In this document: piece by piece, positions 25,847 to 33,707 of the stretch | Numbering within the stretch: the stretch's first letter is position 1 | How the letters are laid out: every line of letters starts with the position of its first letter | Origin: Thalassotalea algicola | GTDB taxonomy: Bacteria > Pseudomonadota > Gammaproteobacteria > Enterobacterales > Alteromonadaceae | NCBI RefSeq assembly: GCF_012932965.1 | Contig: NZ_JABBXH010000002.1 | Span: forward strand, 819,275-883,274 | Direction: 5' to 3' | DNA length: 64,000 nt | The notes under the pieces: generated by a model | Seen by the model: only the letters and a program-made list of their open reading frames with translations | The model's database searches: none | What the model was told of the DNA's origin: nothing | Program-made: the position numbers and the translations under genes

Positions 25847-26812
25847 ATGAATGAGCAACAGTTGAATGATATTGGCACTATAACCATAGGTATTAGTGCA
25901 TGTGTTCATGGTGAGAATGTGCGGTTTGACGCAAGTGCTAAGCCTTCTCATTTTTGTTTGAAAGAGCTTGGCCAATACGTAAACTACAAGCCTATTTGTC
26001 CAGAAGTCGCTATAGGTTTACCTGTACCAAGACCTACTATTCGCCAAATTAAGCGTGGTGAAGTAATTCATGTATCTCGTCCAGATGGCAGCTGTGATGT
26101 GACCGACGAATTAAAAGCATACGGTAAAAAGATAGCGAAGATTGCACAAGACTTTAGTGGCTTTATTTTTTGCGCTAAAAGCCCTAGTTGTGGAATGGAG
26201 CGAGTTAAAGTTTACGATGAAGATGGCAAAGGTTCTACGTCTGATGGAATTGGTGCATTCGCAAAAGAGATAATGAATGAAAACCCATTGCTTCCCTATG
26301 AAGAAAATGGTCGTTTAAATGACGCTGTGATTAGAGAGAATTTTGTCTCCCGCGTATTTGCCTATCGTCAATGGCAATCTCTACTTGCGTCAGGTTTAAC
26401 TAAACATAAGCTAACCAACTTTCATGCAAAGTTTAAATATACAGTGATGAGCCATGATTTAGTGGCGTACAAAACGCTTGGTCGGTTATTAGCAAGAGCT
26501 GATTTACCTATTTCTCAAATGGGCGATGAATACATATTAGGCCTAATGAATGCGTTGAAAGTTAAAGCTACGCGAAAGAATCATACTAATACTCTGCAAC
26601 ATATTCAGGGCTACTTTTCTAAAGAACTCGATAGACAAGAAAAGCAGGAGTTATGTGAAAATATTGATGAGTATCGTAGAGGGATTGTTCCCCTGTTCGT
26701 ACCTTTAACTTTGATTAAACATCACTTAATGAGGTTTCCAAAACAGTACTTAAAGCAACAGTTTTATTTGTCACCTCATCCATCTCAATTAAAGCTCAGG
26801 TACAGTTTGTAA
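25847..26812 (+). CDS. DUF523-DUF1722 fusion protein (YbgA-like)
   Basis: A 321-residue two-domain protein. DUF523 (about 12-155) starts IGISACVHGENVRFDASAKP and holds three conserved cysteine sites: CVHG, CPEVAIGLPVPRP and FCAKSPSCGME. DUF1722 (about 195-312) starts ANFHAKFKYTVMSHD-like (here NFHAKFKYTVMSHDL) and includes YRRGIVPLFVPLTLIKHH. In many bacteria this protein is encoded next to the photolyase gene, as here with a 10-base gap, and DUF1722 is suspected to help photolyase function or DNA repair. The cysteine set in DUF523 could bind metal; the function is not established. Confidence 0.9.
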   Translation: MNEQQLNDIGTITIGISACVHGENVRFDASAKPSHFCLKELGQYVNYKPICPEVAIGLPVPRPTIRQIKRGEVIHVSRPDGSCDVTDELKAYGKKIAKIAQDFSGFIFCAKSPSCGMERVKVYDEDGKGSTSDGIGAFAKEIMNENPLLPYEENGRLNDAVIRENFVSRVFAYRQWQSLLASGLTKHKLTNFHAKFKYTVMSHDLVAYKTLGRLLARADLPISQMGDEYILGLMNALKVKATRKNHTNTLQHIQGYFSKELDRQEKQELCENIDEYRRGIVPLFVPLTLIKHHLMRFPKQYLKQQFYLSPHPSQLKLRYSL

Positions 26813-26822
26813 GGTTTCATAT

Positions 26823-28184
26823 ATGATGTTGTTGTGGTTTAGAAACGACATAAGAGTTGCTGACAATCCCGCGCTTTCATTTGCACTAGAAAATGGCGTC
26901 ACTGACGCTATTTTTTTTGTATCTAAAAAGCAGTGGCAATTGCATAATTGGTCGACTATCAAGATTGATTTTTTACTTCGTCACGTCAATTTATTAAACG
27001 AACAATTAAAAGCGTTAGGGGTTAATCTGTCATTAGTTGATGCTTCAGACTTTTCCTCACAATCGAATTACTTATTGGAAAACCATCGAAAAACTACATT
27101 AATCGTCAATACAGAACTTGAACTGAATGAGAATTTGCGTGATCAAGCATTAATGAATGAAGGCGTTAAATTTATTTCATTTGAGTCTGATGTCATTGTG
27201 CCCAAAGGAGCAATTTTAAATAATTCCGAGAAAATGTATAAGGTATTTACGCCTTTTAAACGAGCTTGGCTAAAGTGGGTTCAACAAAACGGCTGTGATG
27301 TACCGAATAGCATAACCGTTAAAGACGCAAGAGATGAAAATTTAAAAGACAATAAATCGTGTTCGTATAAATGGCCGTTGGCTAATCAATATGAACAAGA
27401 AGTGCTTCCTCGATTCTTTAATGAAAATATTACTAGTTATAAAAGCGCAAGGAACTTTCCTGCACTTAAAGGAACTTCTGGAATATCAGCATACTTAGCG
27501 ATTGGCGCGATTGGCCCAAGATTGCTTTTAAAAAGGCTCTCACTAGCCTTTCCTGAGATCTTAATGCAAACACCGGAACAAGCATTTACCTGGCTTAACG
27601 AGTTAATATGGCGTGAGTTTTATAGGCACCTGTTATTTCATTATCCGAATTTAATAAAAGGAAATAATTTTAACAATAAATACGATGGACTACTTTGGTC
27701 CGAAAATAAACGCTTTGAACTCGCATGGAAACAAGGAAGGACAGGCTACCCAATTGTCGATGCTGCAATGAGGCAGTTGAATCAAACGGGCTGGATGCAT
27801 AACAGATTAAGAATGATAGTTGCCAGCTTTCTTACTAAACATTTATTGATAAATTGGCGAGTAGGAGAGCGATATTTTGCTAATAACCTGATTGATTATG
27901 ATTTTGCTGCCAACAATGGAGGGTGGCAGTGGTCATCGGGTACTGGTTGTGATGCTCAACCTTACTTTCGAATTTTTAACCCTATAACGCAAAGTAAAAA
28001 ATTTGATCCAAATGGCGACTTTATTCGTAAATATTTACCAGAGTTGGCGGTCGTACCCAATAAACATATTCACTTCCCCCATGATTATATTGAACAAGAG
28101 CAACTGAACGTTTATTGGCCGGCTATTGTTGAACACAAGGTAGCAAGAGAGCAAGCGCTATCATTTTATAAACAATATTTATAA
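26823..28184 (+). CDS. phrB: Deoxyribodipyrimidine photolyase (class I CPD)
   Basis: A 453-residue light-driven DNA repair enzyme that reverses cyclobutane pyrimidine dimers with FAD and an antenna chromophore. The N-terminal antenna domain opens LLWFRNDIRVADNPAL. The FAD-binding C-terminal half includes WLNELIWREFYRHLLFHYPN, GRTGYPIVDAAMRQLNQTGW with the conserved Asp and Trp, and NGGWQWSSGTGCDAQPYF. All signature blocks are intact. It lies inside the sigma/ChrR operon, a standard position for singlet-oxygen regulons. Two adjacent ATG codons make the start ambiguous by one residue. Confidence 0.96.
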   Translation: MMLLWFRNDIRVADNPALSFALENGVTDAIFFVSKKQWQLHNWSTIKIDFLLRHVNLLNEQLKALGVNLSLVDASDFSSQSNYLLENHRKTTLIVNTELELNENLRDQALMNEGVKFISFESDVIVPKGAILNNSEKMYKVFTPFKRAWLKWVQQNGCDVPNSITVKDARDENLKDNKSCSYKWPLANQYEQEVLPRFFNENITSYKSARNFPALKGTSGISAYLAIGAIGPRLLLKRLSLAFPEILMQTPEQAFTWLNELIWREFYRHLLFHYPNLIKGNNFNNKYDGLLWSENKRFELAWKQGRTGYPIVDAAMRQLNQTGWMHNRLRMIVASFLTKHLLINWRVGERYFANNLIDYDFAANNGGWQWSSGTGCDAQPYFRIFNPITQSKKFDPNGDFIRKYLPELAVVPNKHIHFPHDYIEQEQLNVYWPAIVEHKVAREQALSFYKQYL

Positions 28185-28232
28185 TACGTTCTCGTACGTG
28201 TTTTTTACTTATCTAGTTTTAAAGGTTGTTGT

Positions 28233-28691
28233 ATGGAACTTACCGGTGAAGTGACTATGTGTTCTTTTCCACCATGGCTATCAAGGTTTATAGAGACTTA
28301 TCAGCGTCTAGGGACAGAAAACTTATCACTGTTAAGTGATATTTATGCCAATGACGTTGTATTTATCGACCCAATGCATCACATTTCTGGTTTTAGTAAT
28401 TTAGAAGATTATTTTACAAGCCTTTATACCAACCTCACAAGTTGTACTTTTAGTGTGCATGAAGTTATTTATCAAGATGACGATGCTGCAATTTATTGGA
28501 CAATGACTTATAGACACCCGAAGTTAAATAAAGGCAAGTCGGTCTCTGTTGAGGGGCATTCTAAACTTAAAGGCTTGGAAGATAAGGTCATTTATCACCG
28601 AGATTATTTAGACCTAGGTGCAATGATTTATGAGCATGTTCCTTTATTAGGAAGTGTCATTAAATTAGTTAAAAATAGAGCAAACAAGTGA
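28233..28691 (+). CDS. NTF2-like / SnoaL-like fold protein
   Basis: A 152-residue protein with the cone-shaped NTF2-like fold: an initial helix (FIETYQRLGTENLSLLSDIY), then NDVVFIDPMHHISG, and a strand AAIYWTMTYRHPKL. Conserved polar residues (Asp in FIDPMHH, His in VEGHSKL, the Tyr-His-Arg-Asp-Tyr-Leu-Asp stretch) line what could be an active site. In relatives it accompanies the SDR, FAD oxidoreductase, DUF1365 and CFA genes. Its activity is unknown. An ATG nine codons in (MCSFPPW) is an alternative start. It shares a GTGA overlap with the SDR gene. Confidence 0.83.
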   Translation: MELTGEVTMCSFPPWLSRFIETYQRLGTENLSLLSDIYANDVVFIDPMHHISGFSNLEDYFTSLYTNLTSCTFSVHEVIYQDDDAAIYWTMTYRHPKLNKGKSVSVEGHSKLKGLEDKVIYHRDYLDLGAMIYEHVPLLGSVIKLVKNRANK

Positions 28692-29452
28692 AGGTTTTAA
28701 TTACAGGTGCAACGTCGGGAATAGGGCGTGCTTTGGTTGAACGTTTCATCATGCATGGGCATCACGTAATAGCATGTGGGCGTTCTGAAGAAAAACTAAA
28801 GGCACTGCAAAACGATTTTTCTGAAGGTCTTGATTGCTTATGTTTCGACATTACTAAGCCAGAAGAAATTTCTACGCAACTAGCACTGGTTACAACTATT
28901 GATATTGCTATATTAAATGCTGGAGATTGCGAATACATTCAAGATGTTATGGCTTTTGATGCCAGCTTGTTCGAACGAATTATCAATATCAATTTAGTCG
29001 CCATGGGTCATTTATTGGCACAAGTGCTACCTAAAGTTTCGTCACACGGGCAGCTAGGACTAATGAGTTCAAGTGTGACGTACTTACCTTTTCCAAAAGC
29101 TCAAGCTTATGGCGCATCAAAAGCAGGTATAGACTACCTTGCAAAATCAATGGCTCTTGAATTAAAACAACATAATATAGGTGTTTCGTTGATAAAGCCT
29201 GGTTTTATTAAAACGCCACTTACTGATAAAAATGACTTTTCCATGCCGTTTTTAATGTCATCAGAAAAGGCCGCTTTGCGTATTTACCGTGGCCTACTAC
29301 TCAAAAAAAATCAGATAGTATTTCCCAAACGATTTATTTTTCTTATGAAATTGATCGCCATTCTTCCAAAAAGTTTTTGGCAGTGGGTTAGTGACTTAAC
29401 TAATACCAAGAAAACTAACAAAAATGTGACCGACAAAGAGACCGTTAAATAA
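28688..29452 (+). CDS. Short-chain dehydrogenase/reductase
   Basis: A 254-residue classical SDR. The nucleotide-binding motif TGATSGIG lies at residues 6-13, NAG is present in IAILNAGD, and the active site has Ser in MSSSVTY with YGASK (about 140-144). The extended hydrophobic tail (about residues 210-238) may anchor it to the membrane. The start is GTG and overlaps the preceding stop by four bases; the stop shares one base with the ATG of the FAD protein gene. As part of the sigma/ChrR operon, it may act on a membrane lipid together with the next three genes. Confidence 0.9.
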   Translation: MKVLITGATSGIGRALVERFIMHGHHVIACGRSEEKLKALQNDFSEGLDCLCFDITKPEEISTQLALVTTIDIAILNAGDCEYIQDVMAFDASLFERIININLVAMGHLLAQVLPKVSSHGQLGLMSSSVTYLPFPKAQAYGASKAGIDYLAKSMALELKQHNIGVSLIKPGFIKTPLTDKNDFSMPFLMSSEKAALRIYRGLLLKKNQIVFPKRFIFLMKLIAILPKSFWQWVSDLTNTKKTNKNVTDKETVK

Positions 29453-30705
29453 TGAAGAATATAGCCGTAATTGGATCTGGAATTGCAGGAATGACAACTG
29501 CATATTTGCTGTCTAAGAAACATAGAGTCACGGTGTTTGAACAAAATAACTATATAGGCGGGCATACGGCGACCATCGATGTTGAGTATGAAGGCGAACA
29601 TCTCGCAATAGATACCGGCTTCATTGTTTTCAACAATAAGACATACCCTAATTTCTTAAAGTTACTTGATGCTATTGGCGTTGGTAAGCAAGAAACAGAA
29701 ATGAGCTTTTCAGTTCACAATCAAAAAACAGGCTTTGAATACAATGGGCACAACTTGGATACATTGTTTGCTCAACGTCGTAATTTGTTTAAACCTAAGT
29801 TTTGGCTACTGATACGAGAGATTATTCGCTTTAACAAACAATGTAAGGCGTTATATCAGAAAGGGATGACTGATGACCTTCGAAGCTTAGGGGTATTTCT
29901 TGAAGAACATCAGTATAGTCGTTTCTTCTGTGAACACTATATTTTGCCGATGGGTGCTGCAATTTGGTCTAGTTCAATTGAAGAAATGGAGCAATTTGAA
30001 TTACGATTTTTTATTCAATTTTTTAATAACCATGGATTACTGAATATTACAGATAGACCTCAATGGTATGTTATACCTGGTGGCTCAAAACAATATATCA
30101 AACCTTTAACAGAAAGTTTCTCAGATAATATTCTGCTTAATGCGCGTATTAAATCAGTTTCGAGAGTAGATAATGGGGTTAAAATTAACTTTAAATGCGG
30201 TGATGTTAGACATTTCGATGAAGTAATATTTGCTTGTCACTCAGATCAAGCTTTGGCGCTACTAGCGGACGCTACGGCTGACGAGCATAAAGTTCTAGGT
30301 GCAATTTCGTACAAAGCCAATAGTGTTGTGTTACATACTGATATAAATTTGTTACCCGATCGCCAGAAAGCGTGGGCTAGTTGGAATTATCAGTTATCAG
30401 GTAACAGAAGTTCTGCTGCTAGCGTCACATACAACATGAACATCCTGCAAGGTATTCATTCTAAACATACATACTGTGTAACATTAAACCAAGACGATGC
30501 TATTGACCCTAGTAAAGTAATACAAAAATTCGAATATTATCATCCAGTATTTAATTTGGTTTCCATGCAAGGACAAAAGCAAAGAAAGCTAATTTGTGGT
30601 AAACAGCATACACACTTTGTCGGTGCGTACTGGTATAACGGCTTCCATGAAGATGGCGTAAGAAGCGCTGTTGACGTGGGAGAGCGGTTTGGCGTTCGCC
30701 TATAA
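29452..30705 (+). CDS. FAD-dependent amine-oxidase-like oxidoreductase
   Basis: A 417-residue flavoprotein. A Rossmann dinucleotide fold opens at residue 4 with VIGSGIAGMTTAYLL, followed by the acidic strand end VFEQNNYIGGHTATID. The C-terminal FAD contact lies near GAYWYNGFHEDGVRSA. The family (COG2907) is nearly always encoded next to DUF1365 and a cyclopropane synthase, as here, and is predicted to modify unsaturated fatty acyl chains. In Rhodobacter such genes belong to the ChrR-RpoE regulon and make furan fatty acids, so a similar role is possible here, by inference. Confidence 0.92.
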   Translation: MKNIAVIGSGIAGMTTAYLLSKKHRVTVFEQNNYIGGHTATIDVEYEGEHLAIDTGFIVFNNKTYPNFLKLLDAIGVGKQETEMSFSVHNQKTGFEYNGHNLDTLFAQRRNLFKPKFWLLIREIIRFNKQCKALYQKGMTDDLRSLGVFLEEHQYSRFFCEHYILPMGAAIWSSSIEEMEQFELRFFIQFFNNHGLLNITDRPQWYVIPGGSKQYIKPLTESFSDNILLNARIKSVSRVDNGVKINFKCGDVRHFDEVIFACHSDQALALLADATADEHKVLGAISYKANSVVLHTDINLLPDRQKAWASWNYQLSGNRSSAASVTYNMNILQGIHSKHTYCVTLNQDDAIDPSKVIQKFEYYHPVFNLVSMQGQKQRKLICGKQHTHFVGAYWYNGFHEDGVRSAVDVGERFGVRL

Positions 30706-30714
30706 GGTATCCAC

Positions 30715-31500
30715 ATGATTGTTCAAAGCCAAAACCAAGAACAAAGTAAAAAAGCAATTAAAAGTGCTATTTATAGTGGCATTGTTCGCCATCGCCGCTA
30801 TTCACCTAGGTCAAACCAATTTAGCTACAAATTGTATATGTTAGCTTTGGATATTGATGAAGTAGCGAATAATGAGGTAAACCAAGGTTTAATCGGTAAA
30901 TCTTGGTACAAGCCTATTCGAATTGAACAAAAAGATTATTTAAAAGGTGAACCAGGAACACTAAAGCAACGTATAAAAGATAAAGTAGCTTCTTTAGGTG
31001 GTACAAAACCACTAGAGCGCATAACGATGCTAGTTCAGGTAAGGTGTTTAGGATTGTACTTTAGCCCGGCTAATTTTTATTTTTGTTATAACAAGCATAA
31101 TAATTGCGAGTATATGTTGGTAGAGGTTAGCAACACTCCTTGGAATAAACGTCATTACTATTTGGTTGATATGTTACAGATTTCGCCGACAGACAAGGAA
31201 TTTCATGTTTCTCCATTTATGGACTTAGCTATGCAATATCACTGGAAAGTTAAAGCACCTCAAAGTGAAGTTAACAGCAAGATGTTGGTACACATAGAGA
31301 ATGTTAAACAAGACAGCGGAAAAGTCTTTGACGCAACGTTAGCATTGGCTAATCAACAGTTAACTTCGTTAAGCAGTACAAAATTATTTTTAACATATCC
31401 AATGATGACACTAAAAGTGATCTTAGGAATTTACTACCAAGCGATAAGGTTATTTGCAAAGCGAATACCTTTTGTATCATACCAAACAAAGAAGCTTTAA
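30715..31500 (+). CDS. DUF1365 family protein
   Basis: A 261-residue protein matching DUF1365: GIVRHRRYSPRSNQFSYKLYM at the start, a central LVQVRCLGLYFSPANFYFCYN block, VEVSNTPWNKRHYYLV, and KEFHVSPFMDLAMQYHW. Histidines of FHVSPF and RHRRY are conserved and could be functional. It always travels with the FAD oxidoreductase and CFA synthase genes, and the molecular role is not known to me. The gap to the upstream gene is nine bases; the ribosome binding site is weak (AAGGTATCCAC). Confidence 0.92.
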   Translation: MIVQSQNQEQSKKAIKSAIYSGIVRHRRYSPRSNQFSYKLYMLALDIDEVANNEVNQGLIGKSWYKPIRIEQKDYLKGEPGTLKQRIKDKVASLGGTKPLERITMLVQVRCLGLYFSPANFYFCYNKHNNCEYMLVEVSNTPWNKRHYYLVDMLQISPTDKEFHVSPFMDLAMQYHWKVKAPQSEVNSKMLVHIENVKQDSGKVFDATLALANQQLTSLSSTKLFLTYPMMTLKVILGIYYQAIRLFAKRIPFVSYQTKKL

Positions 31501-31537
31501 ATAGTAGTTTTACAACTTGTTCGTTCAGGAGACAAAG

Positions 31538-32800
31538 GTGAATAGTATTGCAAGCACTGAGAAAACATTAAACAGCTCAACACGCGGAGCTTCATCAGTA
31601 ACTTTAGACGCTAACTCTTGGTTGATTACCCGATGTCGAAATATTGTTTTCAGAATATTCTCGCAACTTCCTTCTGGTTATGTAGAAGTTATAGATAGGG
31701 GGACGCGCTATTCATTCGGTAAAGATAAAAATGACCCATTAAAAGCCACGATTGAAATACATAACCCAAAAACTTATCTACAACTGGTTAAAGGTGGCAG
31801 TATAGGCGCTTCAGAAGCCTATATTGATAATATGTGGGACACACCTGATTTAACCTCGCTAATCCGAGTATTTGCCAGAGCTCAAAAGGTAACAGATAAA
31901 TTTGAAAAATACGTAAGCTGGCTAAGTAAACTTAAAAATAAATGGTTTCATTTTCAAAATAGAAATTCAAAAAGTGGCTCAAAGAAAAATATTTTGGCAC
32001 ATTACGATTTAGGTAATGAGCTTTATACTCGCTTCCTAGATAAAGAGATGATGTATTCCGCTGCTATTTATCCCAATCCATCGGCTACCTTAGAGCAAGC
32101 ACAAATACATAAACTTGAGAAAATTTGTCAACGTCTCTCACTTACTGAGACAGATCACCTACTTGAGATAGGGACTGGCTGGGGAGGTTTAGCGATTTAT
32201 GCAGCAAAAAATTATGGTTGTAAAGTAACGACAACTACAATTTCTGATGCTCAATACTGTTACGCCAAGAGTCGAGTAGAAGCGTTAGGATTAGCGGGGC
32301 AAATTACCTTACTCAAAAATGATTATCGAAATTTAACGGGACAATATGACAAACTTGTATCGATAGAAATGATAGAAGCTGTCGGGTACAACTATATGGA
32401 TAGCTTTTTCAAGCAATGTAATGCGAGGTTAAAACCTGGCGGTAAATTGCTAATACAGGCTATTACTATTGCAGATCAACGCTTTGAACATTATTTAAAC
32501 AATGTCGACTTTATTCAACGGTACATATTTCCGGGTGGATTCTTGCCATCAATTAATTTGATGGCAAATAAAGTCGCAGAAAAAACAGATTTAGTGATTG
32601 AAGAGTTACACGATATTGGGCTCGACTATGCAAAAACCTTAGCGCATTGGCGACAAAGTTTTTTAGCTAATTGGCCTGGATTAACTGAGTTCGGTTATGA
32701 CGAAAAATTCAAACGATTGTGGTTGTTTTATTTAGGTTATTGCGAAGGGGCGTTCTTAGAACGTTCAACGAGTACTGTACATTTAATTGCACGTAAATAA
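31538..32800 (+). CDS. cfa: Cyclopropane-fatty-acyl-phospholipid synthase family methyltransferase
   Basis: A 420-residue SAM-dependent methyltransferase of membrane phospholipid acyl chains. The SAM site is LLEIGTGWGGLAIYAA; upstream lies SKKNILAHYDLGNELYTRFLD, and LVSIEMIEAVGYNYMD gives the conserved Glu and Tyr, followed by QRYIFPGGFLPS. I use the GTG at 31538, which has AGGAG six bases upstream; a TTG at 31517 would add seven residues. It ends the sigma/ChrR operon. CFA or the related methylated/furan lipids protect membranes against singlet oxygen, which fits the operon. It converges with the merR gene, only five bases away. Confidence 0.94.
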   Translation: MNSIASTEKTLNSSTRGASSVTLDANSWLITRCRNIVFRIFSQLPSGYVEVIDRGTRYSFGKDKNDPLKATIEIHNPKTYLQLVKGGSIGASEAYIDNMWDTPDLTSLIRVFARAQKVTDKFEKYVSWLSKLKNKWFHFQNRNSKSGSKKNILAHYDLGNELYTRFLDKEMMYSAAIYPNPSATLEQAQIHKLEKICQRLSLTETDHLLEIGTGWGGLAIYAAKNYGCKVTTTTISDAQYCYAKSRVEALGLAGQITLLKNDYRNLTGQYDKLVSIEMIEAVGYNYMDSFFKQCNARLKPGGKLLIQAITIADQRFEHYLNNVDFIQRYIFPGGFLPSINLMANKVAEKTDLVIEELHDIGLDYAKTLAHWRQSFLANWPGLTEFGYDEKFKRLWLFYLGYCEGAFLERSTSTVHLIARK

Positions 32801-32805
32801 ATATA

Positions 32806-33330
32806 TTAGGTGGAGATAGACCACTTTCTAATTGTCGTTATTTCGTCTTGACTACAACCTAATGATTCCAAAAAATCGTGATGCATTTCTGGCAGATCTC
32901 GTTCAAATTCTATATGCCAGTTATGCATTGCTTTTTCGTCCATACCAGAAGCTTTTAAAATATTAACCCATTGCTCCTTGTTCATTGTTTTCGTTTTCCT
33001 TATCAACGAATCCTTGCCTAGCAATTTAACAATATATTGCTGTTGCTGGCGTAATTTACTTATCTCATGGTTGAGACTTATTAATCGCTGCTCAAGCACT
33101 TCGGTTGGTTTAGTATTATCAGCATTTACAATGTCATTAATGTACGTAAGTGATAAACCTGCGTCTCTAAAAGAAGCAATTTTTTGCATTTTTTCTATAT
33201 CGGCAGAAGAATATAGACGATAACCAGTTTCAGATCTTGTCGAAGGTTTTAGCAGTCCTATTTTATCGTAGTACAACAATGTACTGCGAGATAACCTGAA
33301 TTTATTTGCTAATTGGCTGATGGTTAACAT
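32806..33330 (-). CDS. MerR-family transcriptional regulator
   Basis: A 174-residue regulator. The N-terminal winged helix is LTISQLANKFRLSRSTLLYYDKIGLLKPS with GYRLYSSADIEKM; a dimerisation coiled coil follows (about residues 78-108). The C-terminal domain (MNKEQWVNILKASGMD, MHNWHIEFE, FLESLGCSQDEI) is a short effector-like module I cannot name and is not a B12 domain. The imperfect palindrome TACCCTCTTTGAAGGTA (33334-33350) overlaps its ribosome binding site and may be an autoregulatory operator. It converges on cfa, a position seen for regulators near photolyase clusters; its targets are unknown. Confidence 0.87.
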   Translation of the reverse strand: MLTISQLANKFRLSRSTLLYYDKIGLLKPSTRSETGYRLYSSADIEKMQKIASFRDAGLSLTYINDIVNADNTKPTEVLEQRLISLNHEISKLRQQQQYIVKLLGKDSLIRKTKTMNKEQWVNILKASGMDEKAMHNWHIEFERDLPEMHHDFLESLGCSQDEITTIRKWSIST

Positions 33331-33707
33331 GGATACCCTCTTTGAAGGTAGATATTTAGTCAGCGCTTAATAAGCGACAGACATAACGTTTATATTTTAC
33401 AGCTTACTCGCAATGTTATTGCTCATAATGTTCGTTGTCTATCTGACTACCTTTTGGCATTGCGTTAGCGTGATCTGCTTATCTCTTGATGTCAAAAGTG
33501 CCAATCTAACGTATTAATCATTTGTAAACTTAACGAGAAGATGTAGTGTTAAGCGCGAAAATGTTAATGTAAAAGAGTAGCTTATTAAGTATAGTGAAAA
33601 AATATTGTAAATATAATTAGGTGTTTAACATCTATTGTATACAAAGCTTTATTGTTGGTGTTATAAGAGTCTTTCTTTATTATTTGTTTGTAAAAAATTA
33701 AGTGGTT
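33331..33707. other. 377-base intergenic region between merR and the GGDEF gene
   Basis: No gene was seen here. It contains the upstream regions of the divergent merR and cyclase genes. TTGTATACAA (33635-33644) is a perfect 10-base palindrome and repeats the core of the long palindrome at 47623. A TGATGT and CGTATTA pair (about 33488-33517) resembles the ECF promoters but has 17-base spacing and a poor -35. Confidence 0.5.

Noticed and set aside
33472..33517. A fifth ECF promoter upstream of the cyclase gene (TGATCT at 33472 or TGATGT at 33488 with CGTATTA at 33511)
   Set aside because: TGATCT has no CGTA at 16 bases; TGATGT has a 17-base spacing and a weak -35. It also lies about 190 bases from the gene.
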